The translations under genes and the position numbers were made by a program. A stretch of 64,000 bases of DNA from a bacterium. Lineage in GTDB: Bacteria; Caldisericota; Caldisericia; Cryosericales; Cryosericaceae. Of this stretch, positions 8,539 through 17,026 are shown in pieces; position 1 is the stretch's first letter, and each line of letters starts with the position of its first letter. The stretch covers positions 1 through 64,000 of the forward strand of contig JAJFTL010000037.1 in NCBI GenBank assembly GCA_021373025.1, written 5' to 3'. Under the pieces are notes generated by a model. The model searched no databases and was not told the DNA's origin. It was given only the letters and a program-made list of their open reading frames with translations.

Positions 8539-10005
8539 GTGGCTGAACGAATCTACATAGCTGGCATCCCGGTGGACAACCTCGACATGGCGGAGACGCT
8601 GGCTGTCGTTGAGGGGTTTGTCAGTTCACGCCTTCCGCATATGGGTGTCGCCATCAACCCTGAGAAGGTCATCAGAGCTAAACAGGACGTAGGGTTGGAG
8701 GTGGTGCTTCGCAAGAGCGACCTGAATTTCTGCGATGGCATTGGAATCATCTGGGCATCGAGGGTCTTCTATCGTGAGCGTATCAAGGCGCGAGTTACTG
8801 GCGTGGACCTCTTTTTGCGTCTTCTGGACGTGGCAGAGTCACGTGGGTGGCGCCTCTATCTGCTCGGCTCACGGCCCGAGATTCTTGCCAGAACCGTGGA
8901 AGTCGTGCGAGCAAGGTACCCGCACGTGATTATCGCCGGCTTTCACGACGGCTACTTCACTGCAGACGAAGAGGGCCCGTTGGTGGCAGAGATCGCAGCC
9001 GCAGGGGCTGACATCATGTTCGCCGGCATGGGAAGCCCAAAGCAGGAGAAGTTCCTGTCAAACAACTTGGCAGCCATGGGCGTTCCATTCGCCATGGGCG
9101 TAGGCGGAAGCTACAACGTCCTGTCAGGTGAATTCAAGCGCGCTCCAGCCCATATTCAGAAGCTGGGATTAGAGTGGCTCTACCGCTTCGTCCTCGATCC
9201 CAAGAGGCTTCCGCGAATACTCTCTCTTCCCAGGTTTGTCTGCATCGTCATCGGGTCTCCTCGGCGGCACGTTGACTCGATTGATTTCTTTGGAATCACC
9301 ATTGTCAACAAGAATATCGATGAACTGCTCGAGGCTGCTGAAAAGTTCGTGCGCGAACGGGGGACACATCTTGTGGTAACCCTCAATGGTGAAATGGCGG
9401 CCCGAGTATTCAGGGATGACCAATTTCTCGAAATTGTCCGACACGCCGATCTGGTCGTAGCAGATGGCGTGGGAATTGTATGGGGAGCCCGCATGCTGGG
9501 GACGCGCATTGAAAACCGAATCCCTGGGATCGAATTTTCGACTGCTCTATTAGACCTTGCTCAGCGCAAGGGCTTCCACGTCTATTTCGTCGGCGCAAGG
9601 CCTGATATTATCGAACGTGCCGCCAGAAACATGAAAACCCGGTTCCCAGCGCTGCAGCTAGTTGGATTTCACTCCGGCTACTTTGATGCGGACGACGAAA
9701 CACGCATGATCGAAGACATCCGCAGCAAACACGTCGACCTGCTCCTTGTCGGAATGGGCGGAGGAGTTCAGGAAAAATGGATTTGGCAGCATCGTGACCT
9801 TGGCATTCCAATCGCGATAGGGGTAGGCGGGACATTTGACGTCTGGAGCGGACTGGTACGTCGGGCTCCCCGGTTTGTCCAGAAAACGGGAACGGAATGG
9901 CTGTACCGGCTTATCGTTCAACCCAGCCGTATCACGAGAGTGGGTAGCATAGTCTATTTTATGGTGCACGTGCTCACATCTCGGCGCAGGGCACCCAAAG
10001 CATGA
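8539..10005 (+). CDS. Tandem double-domain WecG/TagA/CpsF glycosyltransferase
   Basis: This 488-residue protein holds two complete copies of the WecG/TagA/CpsF fold, which is normally a single-domain protein of about 240 residues. Copy 1 (residues about 1-235) has NPEKVIRA, NFCDGIGIIWASRV, RVTGVDLF, YLLGSRPE and GMGSPKQEKF. Copy 2 (about 242-488) has LNGEMAARVF, VVADGVGIVWGARML, RIPGIEFS, YFVGARPD and GMGGGVQEKW. Both keep the catalytic-region Asp-Gly and the conserved Arg, but copy 2 has lost the Pro-Lys of the PKQE motif. The family adds ManNAc or ManNAcA to C55-PP-GlcNAc as the second sugar of wall polymers. Two copies could add two sugars in turn, or one may be regulatory. Start is GTG 8539; the stop overlaps csaB by 4 bases. 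Confidence 0.92.
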   Translation: MAERIYIAGIPVDNLDMAETLAVVEGFVSSRLPHMGVAINPEKVIRAKQDVGLEVVLRKSDLNFCDGIGIIWASRVFYRERIKARVTGVDLFLRLLDVAESRGWRLYLLGSRPEILARTVEVVRARYPHVIIAGFHDGYFTADEEGPLVAEIAAAGADIMFAGMGSPKQEKFLSNNLAAMGVPFAMGVGGSYNVLSGEFKRAPAHIQKLGLEWLYRFVLDPKRLPRILSLPRFVCIVIGSPRRHVDSIDFFGITIVNKNIDELLEAAEKFVRERGTHLVVTLNGEMAARVFRDDQFLEIVRHADLVVADGVGIVWGARMLGTRIENRIPGIEFSTALLDLAQRKGFHVYFVGARPDIIERAARNMKTRFPALQLVGFHSGYFDADDETRMIEDIRSKHVDLLLVGMGGGVQEKWIWQHRDLGIPIAIGVGGTFDVWSGLVRRAPRFVQKTGTEWLYRLIVQPSRITRVGSIVYFMVHVLTSRRRAPKA

Positions 10006-11057
10006 CTGTGCGCCTTGTGGTCCTTGGATACTACGGCTTTGGGAACTTTGGCGATGAACTCATTCTGGAAGCCATACAGGATGAACTCCGAACAATTCAG
10101 TGCGAGGCCATTTTTGTGGTCAATAACCCGACTCAGTACAAGCCCGTTGAGGGCTCGCGCTACTCCTTTGTGGATCGGCATGACACAGGTGGAGTCCAAA
10201 GAGCTGTTCGAAGATGTGATTACATCATGCTCGGGGGTGGAGGCCTGATCCAGGATGCAACAACCGTGCGGAGCAGCTTGTACTACTTGGGGATTCCGCT
10301 GCTAGCCAGGCTGTATGGAAAGGGACTGATCTCATATGGTCAAGGCATTGGTCCTCTCAAAAGTCCGCTGATTCGCTGGCTCGTTCGCATGGTCTTTCGT
10401 CGCATGGTGTTGATTGATGTGCGGGATGAGGCATCCGCACATCTCCTCCGTTCATGTGGAATCGACACGAAGGAAATCAGCGTCTCTTCAGATGTTGGCC
10501 TGTCGCTCCTCCTGGCCCAGCGGAAGAACCTGAGCCTCGTTCCACCACGACGTCCTCGGGTCCTCGCGGCAGTAAATGCCCGCTTCGGATGGACGGCGGA
10601 GGAAGCTGCTTCGTTTCTCGACTGCCTTGCATCACACTACGATGCCGAAATCGGCCTGGTTGTTTTGTTTCCCTCGGCTGACGAGACTTACACGCACGAA
10701 ATCCAGGACCGCCTCTTAACGCCATCGGAAATCATTGGCTTTCTGACAGCACAGCAACTAGTCGAGCTCTGTGCTTCAGCCACTGTCACTGTCGCCGGTC
10801 GGTATCATATGGTAGCTGCAGGGATTGCATCAGGATCTCCAGTGGTGGCACTGGCATACGATTCGAAGGTCTCCCAACTGGCTACGCTGTGCAGACTCAC
10901 GTGCATCAACCCCGGAACGCCGCCACAGGAGGCGGCCCGTCAGGCTCTGAGTAGTCCCCAGGCCAGTGCTGATTCTCAGGCCGTGCAGCACGTGCTGGAG
11001 GCAAGAACCGCTCGCATTGAACGCCTGAGAAAACTACTGGAGCAGCCCGGACGATGA
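10002..11057 (+). CDS. csaB: Polysaccharide pyruvyl transferase CsaB
   Basis: This 351-residue GT-B-like enzyme places a ketal-linked pyruvate from PEP onto a sugar (ManNAc in S-layer-bearing Gram-positives) of the secondary cell-wall polymer; the negative charge is what SLH domains bind. The typical start is present (VLGYYGFGNFGDELILEAI), followed by LGGGGLIQDATTVRSSLYY, YGQGIGPL, DVRDEASAHLLR and the C-terminal GRYHMVAAGIASGSPVVALA. It overlaps the double WecG gene upstream and comF downstream by 4 bases each. Its presence is the best argument that this cluster makes an S-layer-anchoring polymer. Confidence 0.93.
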   Translation: MTVRLVVLGYYGFGNFGDELILEAIQDELRTIQCEAIFVVNNPTQYKPVEGSRYSFVDRHDTGGVQRAVRRCDYIMLGGGGLIQDATTVRSSLYYLGIPLLARLYGKGLISYGQGIGPLKSPLIRWLVRMVFRRMVLIDVRDEASAHLLRSCGIDTKEISVSSDVGLSLLLAQRKNLSLVPPRRPRVLAAVNARFGWTAEEAASFLDCLASHYDAEIGLVVLFPSADETYTHEIQDRLLTPSEIIGFLTAQQLVELCASATVTVAGRYHMVAAGIASGSPVVALAYDSKVSQLATLCRLTCINPGTPPQEAARQALSSPQASADSQAVQHVLEARTARIERLRKLLEQPGR

Positions 11058-11719
11058 GGGCCGTGTCATTCCTCCAGCGCGTTCTGGCGGATAGGTCTTG
11101 CTTCCTGTGTGGAGACGAGTCGGAACTTCCCATCTGTACGGTATGTCTTGCTCAGTTCCGCTCATGTGACACACAGTGGACTGACGCCAAGCGTGTAGCG
11201 GGTCAGTTTTCGGGCTTTTCTGCCTACTGGTATGAGGGACCGCTGCGGCAGGCCATTCTCCAGATGAAGGTGCAGGGAGAGTTCCAGATAGCTGAGCAGC
11301 TTGCTCAAAGACTTGCAAGCTGCGTGCCACCCCTGCCCTTGGCCGACCATCCTATATTCGTTCCTATTCCCCGTTTCGGTCAGACGGATCGCGATATGCG
11401 CCATGACTTTCCGCACGTGGCATCGCGCCTCCTTGCCGCCGCCTTTCATGGCGAGGACGGAGCTGGCCTCGTAGCGAAGATCCGCAGGACCCCGCTGCAG
11501 ACGCAGGTATCCGATCCTGACCGACTGACGAATGTGGTTGGCGCATTTCATCTGCGATCCGGAGCTCCAGAGCGCCTCCAGGACAGAACTGTCATCATCG
11601 TCGATGATGTGCTCACGACAGGAGCAACCATAAGCGCTGCGACTGATGCGATCCAGCAGGCACGTCCTCATCAATGTCTATACTTGACCCTCGCCCGGAG
11701 TCGGGCTACAATAGCATGA
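11054..11719 (+). CDS. comF: ComF-family phosphoribosyltransferase-like protein
   Basis: The 221-residue protein has an N-terminal zinc ribbon (CFLCGDE and CTVCLAQF: two CxxC pairs at about residues 16-32) and a C-terminal type I PRTase domain with the PRPP loop VIIVDDVLTTGATI. ComF proteins are linked to DNA uptake and to DNA handling during transformation; the enzymatic substrate is unknown. Here it is the last gene of the polysaccharide operon by overlap with csaB, which need not mean a shared function. Its last 12 codons contain a strong promoter for hpf. Confidence 0.9.
   Translation: MRAVSFLQRVLADRSCFLCGDESELPICTVCLAQFRSCDTQWTDAKRVAGQFSGFSAYWYEGPLRQAILQMKVQGEFQIAEQLAQRLASCVPPLPLADHPIFVPIPRFGQTDRDMRHDFPHVASRLLAAAFHGEDGAGLVAKIRRTPLQTQVSDPDRLTNVVGAFHLRSGAPERLQDRTVIIVDDVLTTGATISAATDAIQQARPHQCLYLTLARSRATIA
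11684..11712 (+). promoter_or_regulatory. Promoter of hpf, with an inverted repeat in the spacer
   Basis: TTGACC (11684-11689), a 17-base spacer and TACAAT (11707-11712) form a near-consensus sigma-70-type promoter inside the 3' end of comF, about 50 bases before the hpf start. The spacer contains a perfect inverted repeat GCCCG-GAGT-CGGGC (11693-11706), which could be an operator or simply GC-rich coding sequence. Confidence 0.75.
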
Positions 11720-11764
11720 GGCCTGCAAAGGCAGGAGCCCAATCTGAAGAAACGGGAGGCACAC

Positions 11765-12301
11765 ATGAAGGTAGAACATAGGTCCAAGACGCTCGAGATC
11801 CCTCCACGTATTCTTTCATATCTAAATGAGAAGGCGGGTCGGTTTGACAAGTTCTTTCGCAAGGAGCCCACGCTCAGTGTTAACCTCAACTTTCTGCGCG
11901 GCAAGTATACATGTGAGCTTACGCTTGAAATATCTGGCCGCATCATAAAGGCTTCTGGACAGGGGCCGGACATGGAAGCATCCATCGACGCGGCTTTTGA
12001 CAGGCTCGATGTGCAGGTCCGGAAGTTCCATACGCGTGTATTCCGAAAAGATTTCAAAGCAATTGCGGAGCTCAAGGGGCTATTTCAGTCGGAACTCCAA
12101 ATCGACGATCTCGAAGAATCTCCTGAAGGCATCGTAAAGCGAAAGGAATTCGAGGTTGTGCCTATGTCCGAAGAAGAGGCAATGCTTCAAATCGAGATGT
12201 TGGGACACCAGTTCTTCGTCTACAGGGATGCCTCTTCGAACAAGGTGTGCGTACTGTATAAGCGCACGTATGGGGGCTACGGTCTGATTGAGGTTGACTG
12301 A
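11765..12301 (+). CDS. hpf: Ribosome hibernation promoting factor, long form
   Basis: The 178-residue protein has the N-terminal S30AE domain (about residues 1-100, with the KASGQGPDMEASIDAAFDRL helix) that sits in the decoding centre. A linker leads to the C-terminal dimerisation domain (about 120-178, with VKRKEFEVVPMSEEEAMLQI and FFVYRD) that pairs two 70S ribosomes into 100S particles. The length and second domain identify the long HPF found in Firmicutes, cyanobacteria and many other phyla. GGGAGG precedes the ATG. It lies directly upstream of secA, as in many bacteria, and has its own promoter. Confidence 0.95.
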   Translation: MKVEHRSKTLEIPPRILSYLNEKAGRFDKFFRKEPTLSVNLNFLRGKYTCELTLEISGRIIKASGQGPDMEASIDAAFDRLDVQVRKFHTRVFRKDFKAIAELKGLFQSELQIDDLEESPEGIVKRKEFEVVPMSEEEAMLQIEMLGHQFFVYRDASSNKVCVLYKRTYGGYGLIEVD

Positions 12302-12497
12302 CGGACGAGAGGTTGCCGCGTCTCGGACGCTGCAGAGTGAGTCTGTTCCAGGGCTGCCTGCGTTGCGGCTCACAGTGCGCGATTGATGCTTCCAGGCAAC
12401 AGGGGTCAAGTCGCTGAGGCCTGAGCGGGTGGTGTTGTCGTCCCAACAGCTCGTGCGCCACAGTTTCTAGTATTTTCGCAATGGAGGTAGTTTTTCG

Positions 12498-15083
12498 ATG
12501 GGACTATTCAGTTCATTTTCTCCGGCTGCTCGCAAGCTGAAGGCATACCAGGCCATCGTGCCTCAAATTCTTCAGCTGCAGCCCACCATGGCCAGCCTTG
12601 ACGATGATGGGCTCAAGGCGTATGGAGCCGACCTTAGGAAGCGTGCAGCCAATGGGACCACTGACACGGAACTCCTGCCCCAGGCGTTTGCATTGGTACG
12701 CGAGACCGCTCGACGCCTCATAGGCCTTGAGCATTTTCCCGAACAGCTGCTCGGCGGCATTGCCCTCTATTTCGGCAACGTTGCAGAGATGAAGACCGGC
12801 GAAGGAAAGACCCTCGTAGCCACTTGTCCGCTGTACCTCAACGCTGTCATGGGTCACAAGGGACATCTGATCACGGTCAATGATTATCTTGCCAAGCGAG
12901 ATCGAGCCTGGATGGGCCCCATATACGAGTTTCTCGGCATGTCAGTCGGTCTGCTTCAGAATGACAGCCCGCCCGAACAGCGAGCTGCCGCCTATGTTGC
13001 AGATATTACCTATGGTACGAACAATGAGTTTGGGTTCGACTATCTGCGAGATCATATGGCTCCTTCGTCCAAGGATATGGTCCAGAAGGGAGCGCTCGAT
13101 TTCGGCATTGTCGACGAGGTAGATAATATATTTATTGATGAGGCTCGAACCGCACTCATCATTGCTGGCCCCGGTGGCGATTCAGATATGCCATACTATG
13201 AGGCTGCATCTTTTGTCAGACGACTGAAGGGAACCACCCGGGCGGACCTTCCAGCAGGCGAAAACGGAGTTCCGGAAGGCTCGGACTACGTCTTCGATGA
13301 AAAGCACAAGACGATTGAGCCTGCCGACGATCTGCTGGCTCGCTTTGCCCGGTTTGCAAAGATTCCTCAGGAAAAACTGCTGGAGGATCAGGCGACGTAT
13401 GACAAGATTTTGCGCAATGCGATTCGGGCAGAGGTTTTCTTCCAGAAAGACAGCGAATACATTATCAAAGACACGGAAGTCATTATTGTAGATGAATTCA
13501 CTGGCCGACTCATGTACGGACGCCGGTACTCCGAAGGCCTGCATCAGGCTATTGAGGCCAAGGAGGGACTGAAGGTCCGCGAAGAAAGCCAGACACTGGC
13601 GACGATCACTATCCAGAACTTCTTCAAGATGTACCACAAGCTCTCCGGAATGACCGGCACAGCGGCGACGGAAGCCGATGAATTCAAAGAGATCTATGGT
13701 CTTGATGTGCTGGAGATCCCCACGCATCGCCCCGTCATCCGCAAGGATGCCGACGATGAAGTTTACCGGTCAGAACGTGGCAAGTTGAATGCCATTCTCC
13801 GTGAGATTCAGGAACGCCATGAAAAAGGCCAGCCTATCCTCGTAGGCACGAGATCTGTTGAGAAATCAGAGGCACTGAGCCGCGAACTGAAGAAGCTCGG
13901 GATCAAGCACCAGGTGCTCAATGCCAAGTATCATGAGAAAGAGGCGGAGATCATTGCTCAGGCGGGCCGCAAGGGATCGGTCACCATCGCCACAAACATG
14001 GCGGGCCGTGGTGTCGACATCCTTTTGGGGGGTAATCCCGAAGCCATGGCTCACGCCGCAGCTCTTGCACGTACCAAGGCTGACCCCAGGAAGCAGCCGG
14101 AGCAGTATGCGCGGCAATACTCCGAGGAGTATACGAAACTCCTTGCAGAGTACAAAGAAGCGTGGGCGAAGGAACACGACGAGGTCGTTCGGCTGGGGGG
14201 CCTGTTCATTCTGGGGACCGAGCGTCATGAGTCACGACGCATTGATAATCAGCTTCGCGGTCGCGCGGGCCGACAAGGCGATCCTGGTGCATCGAAATTC
14301 TTCCTCTCGGCCGAAGACGATATCTTGCGCATCTTCGGGGGAGACAACATCAAGCGTATCTTTGAGATGATGAAGGTCGAAGAAGATGTACCTGTCAATC
14401 ATCCGCTGCTGACGAGAACGATAGAAATGTCTCAGAAGAAGGTCGAGTCTTACAACTTTGATGCGCGCAAGAGCCTCCTCGAATATGACAACGTGCTCAA
14501 CAAGCAGCGCGAGGTCATCTATGCAGAACGCGACAAGGTCCTTGCCGGCGCTGACCTGACGGATGAAGTTCAGAGCTTTATCAGTGAGCAAGCCGCCACA
14601 GTTGCACAAGAAGTGATACAGGCACAGCACTCAGACGGAACCGACATTGGCAAGATGTACAACGACCTCGTTCTCGACGCCTTTGGCAGACCCTTGCCAA
14701 TGTCGCTGGAGGACCTCACCGAACTTCTGGAACGCCGTGATCCCGAACAGCAACTAGCTGCTGCGATCCGTGAGCGAGCTGAGACCGTCTATAACGAGAA
14801 GTATGCGAGATATGGAAATGACGTTATGCACCAGATTGAGCACTACGTTTTTCTGCGCACTATTGACAGTGCCTGGCGGGAACACCTGCTTCAGATGGAC
14901 GACCTCAAGGATGGCATCGGTCTGCGTGCCTATGGCCAGCAGGATCCGGTCATTGCCTATCAGAAAGAAGGCTATGAGCTGTTCAACGAGTTAATGGATC
15001 AGATTAAGCAGGATGTAACGCGCGCTCTGTTTACGTTTGAATTGCAGCCTGTACAACCGGAGAACAAGCATGATCGATCTTGA
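12498..15083 (+). CDS. secA: Protein translocase ATPase SecA
   Basis: This 861-residue motor drives preproteins through SecYEG. NBD1 carries the Walker A motif MKTGEGKTL (about residue 100) and the DEVD box FGIVDEVDNIFIDEART. The preprotein cross-linking domain follows, then NBD2 with TATNMAGRGVDI-like ATIATNMAGRGVDILLGG and RGRAGRQGDPGAS. The helical scaffold and wing domains are complete (SYNFDARKSLLEYDNVLNKQ, IDSAWREHLLQMDDLKDGIG). The C-terminal tail is short and has no CxCx8CH zinc motif, as in several phyla lacking SecB. GGAGG precedes ATG 12498. The last 14 bases overlap the start of prfB. Confidence 0.97.
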   Translation: MGLFSSFSPAARKLKAYQAIVPQILQLQPTMASLDDDGLKAYGADLRKRAANGTTDTELLPQAFALVRETARRLIGLEHFPEQLLGGIALYFGNVAEMKTGEGKTLVATCPLYLNAVMGHKGHLITVNDYLAKRDRAWMGPIYEFLGMSVGLLQNDSPPEQRAAAYVADITYGTNNEFGFDYLRDHMAPSSKDMVQKGALDFGIVDEVDNIFIDEARTALIIAGPGGDSDMPYYEAASFVRRLKGTTRADLPAGENGVPEGSDYVFDEKHKTIEPADDLLARFARFAKIPQEKLLEDQATYDKILRNAIRAEVFFQKDSEYIIKDTEVIIVDEFTGRLMYGRRYSEGLHQAIEAKEGLKVREESQTLATITIQNFFKMYHKLSGMTGTAATEADEFKEIYGLDVLEIPTHRPVIRKDADDEVYRSERGKLNAILREIQERHEKGQPILVGTRSVEKSEALSRELKKLGIKHQVLNAKYHEKEAEIIAQAGRKGSVTIATNMAGRGVDILLGGNPEAMAHAAALARTKADPRKQPEQYARQYSEEYTKLLAEYKEAWAKEHDEVVRLGGLFILGTERHESRRIDNQLRGRAGRQGDPGASKFFLSAEDDILRIFGGDNIKRIFEMMKVEEDVPVNHPLLTRTIEMSQKKVESYNFDARKSLLEYDNVLNKQREVIYAERDKVLAGADLTDEVQSFISEQAATVAQEVIQAQHSDGTDIGKMYNDLVLDAFGRPLPMSLEDLTELLERRDPEQQLAAAIRERAETVYNEKYARYGNDVMHQIEHYVFLRTIDSAWREHLLQMDDLKDGIGLRAYGQQDPVIAYQKEGYELFNELMDQIKQDVTRALFTFELQPVQPENKHDRS

Positions 15084-16197
15084 ACCACTGCGTAAGCGGA
15101 TTTCGGAATATGAGGGACGCATTACAGGCCTTTATCAGCCTGGCTGACTGACGAGCCGACAGGCGCAGCTGGAAGAGCTGCGGCGCAAGACAATGGCTGC
15201 CGGCTTCTGGAATGATCAGGAAAGCGCTGCAGAGATCATGGGCACGATAGATCGTATTGAAACCGATATCGCATCGCGGGACAAGGTATTGTCCAGCCTC
15301 GAAGACGCGCGGGCTGCGCTTGATCTTCTCCAGGACATGCCTGACCCGGGGCTTGAACATGAGGTGACCAGCGGTCTCGATCGCCTTGAGCATGATCTGC
15401 AGGTGCTCGAAACGACGGCGTATTTTAGCGGACCCTATGATGCATCCAATGCCATCCTTTCTCTGTCCAGTGGAGCGGGCGGAACTGATGCGCAGGACTG
15501 GACGGAAATGCTCATGCGGATGTACACAAGGTATGCCGAGCGACAGGGTTTCGAAGTGGTTCTGACTGACTACATGCAAGGTGAAGAAGCAGGCATCAAG
15601 GGGTGCACCCTGATTATCAGAGGACAATACGCCTATGGACTCCTGAAGCACGAGAAGGGCGTACACCGACTCGTGCGGATTAGTCCTTTCGATGCAAACA
15701 AGCGTCGTCACACGTCATTTGCTGCTGTTGACGTTATTCCCGAGATCCCCGAGACTAGCCTGAAGATTGACATTCCAGAAGATGACCTCCGGATCGATGT
15801 CTATCACGCGTCCGGTCACGGTGGACAGAACGTTCAGAAGGTGTCGACGGCCGTCCGGATCACGCATATACCGACCGGCATTTCGGCCAGCTGTCAGAAC
15901 GAGCGCTCGCAACTGCAGAACAAACGAATGGCGATGGCGGTTCTGCAATCAAGGTTGCTGGCTCACCAGGAATTGCAGAGAGACCAGGAGATCTCGCAGG
16001 TGCGCGGGGTCGTTAAGCCTGCAGAGTGGGGCAACGAGATTCGTTCCTACGTTCTGCAGCCGTACAAGCTGGCCAAGGATCATCGGACCGGAATCGAGAA
16101 AGGCAATGTCGACGCAGTTTTGGATGGAGACTTGCAGGATTTCATTCTGGCAAGTGTGCGGCATGACACGGAAGATCGTCGTTCGAGCGGTTCGTGA
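15070..16197 (+). CDS. prfB: Peptide chain release factor 2 with an in-frame UGA at codon 26
   Basis: RF2 ends translation at UAA and UGA. The specificity tripeptide SPF is at codons 205-207 (RISPFDANKRRHTSFA) and the GGQ that triggers peptidyl-tRNA hydrolysis is at codons 251-253 (SGHGGQNVQKVSTAVRI), matching E. coli RF2 numbering almost exactly. The start ATG 15070 (GGAG upstream, inside the secA end) gives 25 codons that resemble RF2 N-termini, then TGA at 15145-15147, then LTSRQAQLEELRR and the rest in the same frame. RF2 genes normally have CUU UGA C and a +1 shift at this exact codon. Here the shift is absent and the preceding codon is GGC. Full product is 375 residues if UGA is read through; an internal ATG at 15193 would give 334. 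Confidence 0.88.
15145..15147 (+). other. In-frame UGA at the RF2 autoregulation site
   Basis: The TGA codon has C as the next base (TGACTG), a weak termination context. It is codon 26 of prfB, the position of the autoregulatory frameshift in E. coli. A +1 shift here would hit a second TGA at 15149-15151, so frameshifting cannot give RF2. Only in-frame readthrough or internal initiation could. Confidence 0.7.
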
Positions 16198-17026
16198 CGT
16201 TGCAGGCATAACGATCGGGTGTATCGTCTACGCCCTCTCGTTTGCCCTCTTCGTTGTTCCACTCAATCTGGCGCCCGGTGGCATTTCCGGTCTCGCGATC
16301 ATTCTCAACCACTTTTTCACAATTGTTCCAATTGGCTTGACTATCATCATCCTGAACGCGCCTCTGTTTCTGCTCAGCTTGAAGCGGCTCGGCAAGGGAT
16401 TCCTGTGGCGGTCAATCTATGCAACGGTGGCTTCATCTCTGATGATCGATCTCATCACGCCATATATGCACGACTTTCACGTAGATATCGTTTTGTCATC
16501 AATCTACGCAGGCGTTCTCATGGGAATCGGTATCGGCATCATCTTTCATTTTTTCGGTTCCACTGGCGGCACGGACCTGTTGGCTCAATTGCTATCAGAA
16601 CACATTGGACTGAGCTTTGGTACAACACTGCTTCTTATCGATACGGTGATTATCGCATTCTCGGGAATCGCATTCCATAGCGTGACGATACCGCTCTACT
16701 CGATCGTCTCGCTCTACATATCTGCCAAAACAATTGATCTGGTCCAGGAGGGCGTGTCGTTTTCGAAGGCTGCATGGATCATCAGCAACGAGCCGGACAT
16801 CATAGTCGACAGAATCATGACAGACCTGGACCGTGGAGCTACCAGGGTTACGGCCACTGGAGGGTTCACGAAAGAGCCCAGGGAAATTGTGTTCTGTGTT
16901 GTACCCCAAAGCCAGATCTCTCATCTCAAGCAAATTGTGCATGAAATTGACCCGAAGGCATTCGTGGTTATCGTGGAAGTCACCGAGACATTCGGTCTTG
17001 GCTTCAAGGAGCTGGGGACACGCTGA
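16163..17026 (+). CDS. YitT family membrane protein (DUF161/DUF2179)
   Basis: The 287-residue product has about five N-terminal membrane segments (for example GITIGCIVYALSFALFVVPL and VLMGIGIGIIFHFFGSTGGT). A cytoplasmic C-terminal DUF2179 domain of about 80 residues follows, with DRGATRVTATGGFTKEP. Family members are widespread, of unknown transport substrate. ATG 16163 lies inside the last 35 bases of prfB; an in-frame GTG 9 bases upstream is an alternative. The stop overlaps the ftsE ATG (TGATG). The glycine-rich GSTGGTDLLAQLL segment is the best-conserved family mark. Confidence 0.88.
   Translation: MTRKIVVRAVRDVAGITIGCIVYALSFALFVVPLNLAPGGISGLAIILNHFFTIVPIGLTIIILNAPLFLLSLKRLGKGFLWRSIYATVASSLMIDLITPYMHDFHVDIVLSSIYAGVLMGIGIGIIFHFFGSTGGTDLLAQLLSEHIGLSFGTTLLLIDTVIIAFSGIAFHSVTIPLYSIVSLYISAKTIDLVQEGVSFSKAAWIISNEPDIIVDRIMTDLDRGATRVTATGGFTKEPREIVFCVVPQSQISHLKQIVHEIDPKAFVVIVEVTETFGLGFKELGTR

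Noticed and set aside
12302-12497. Possible structured RNA between hpf and secA
   Set aside because: Some short complementary segments (GTGAG/CTCAC, TGCCTG/CAGGCA) exist, but they do not nest into a known RNA, and SRP RNA, 6S and tmRNA signatures are missing.
15767-16162. Long N-terminal extension of the YitT gene into prfB
   Set aside because: The extension lies in another frame of prfB, is not hydrophobic and is absent from the family; the start at 16163 gives normal length.
15070-16197. Recoding of UGA as a sense codon genome-wide
   Set aside because: Many genes in the window end in TGA at the expected family length (for example secA, metK neighbours, fmt-type lengths), and Trp is encoded by TGG.
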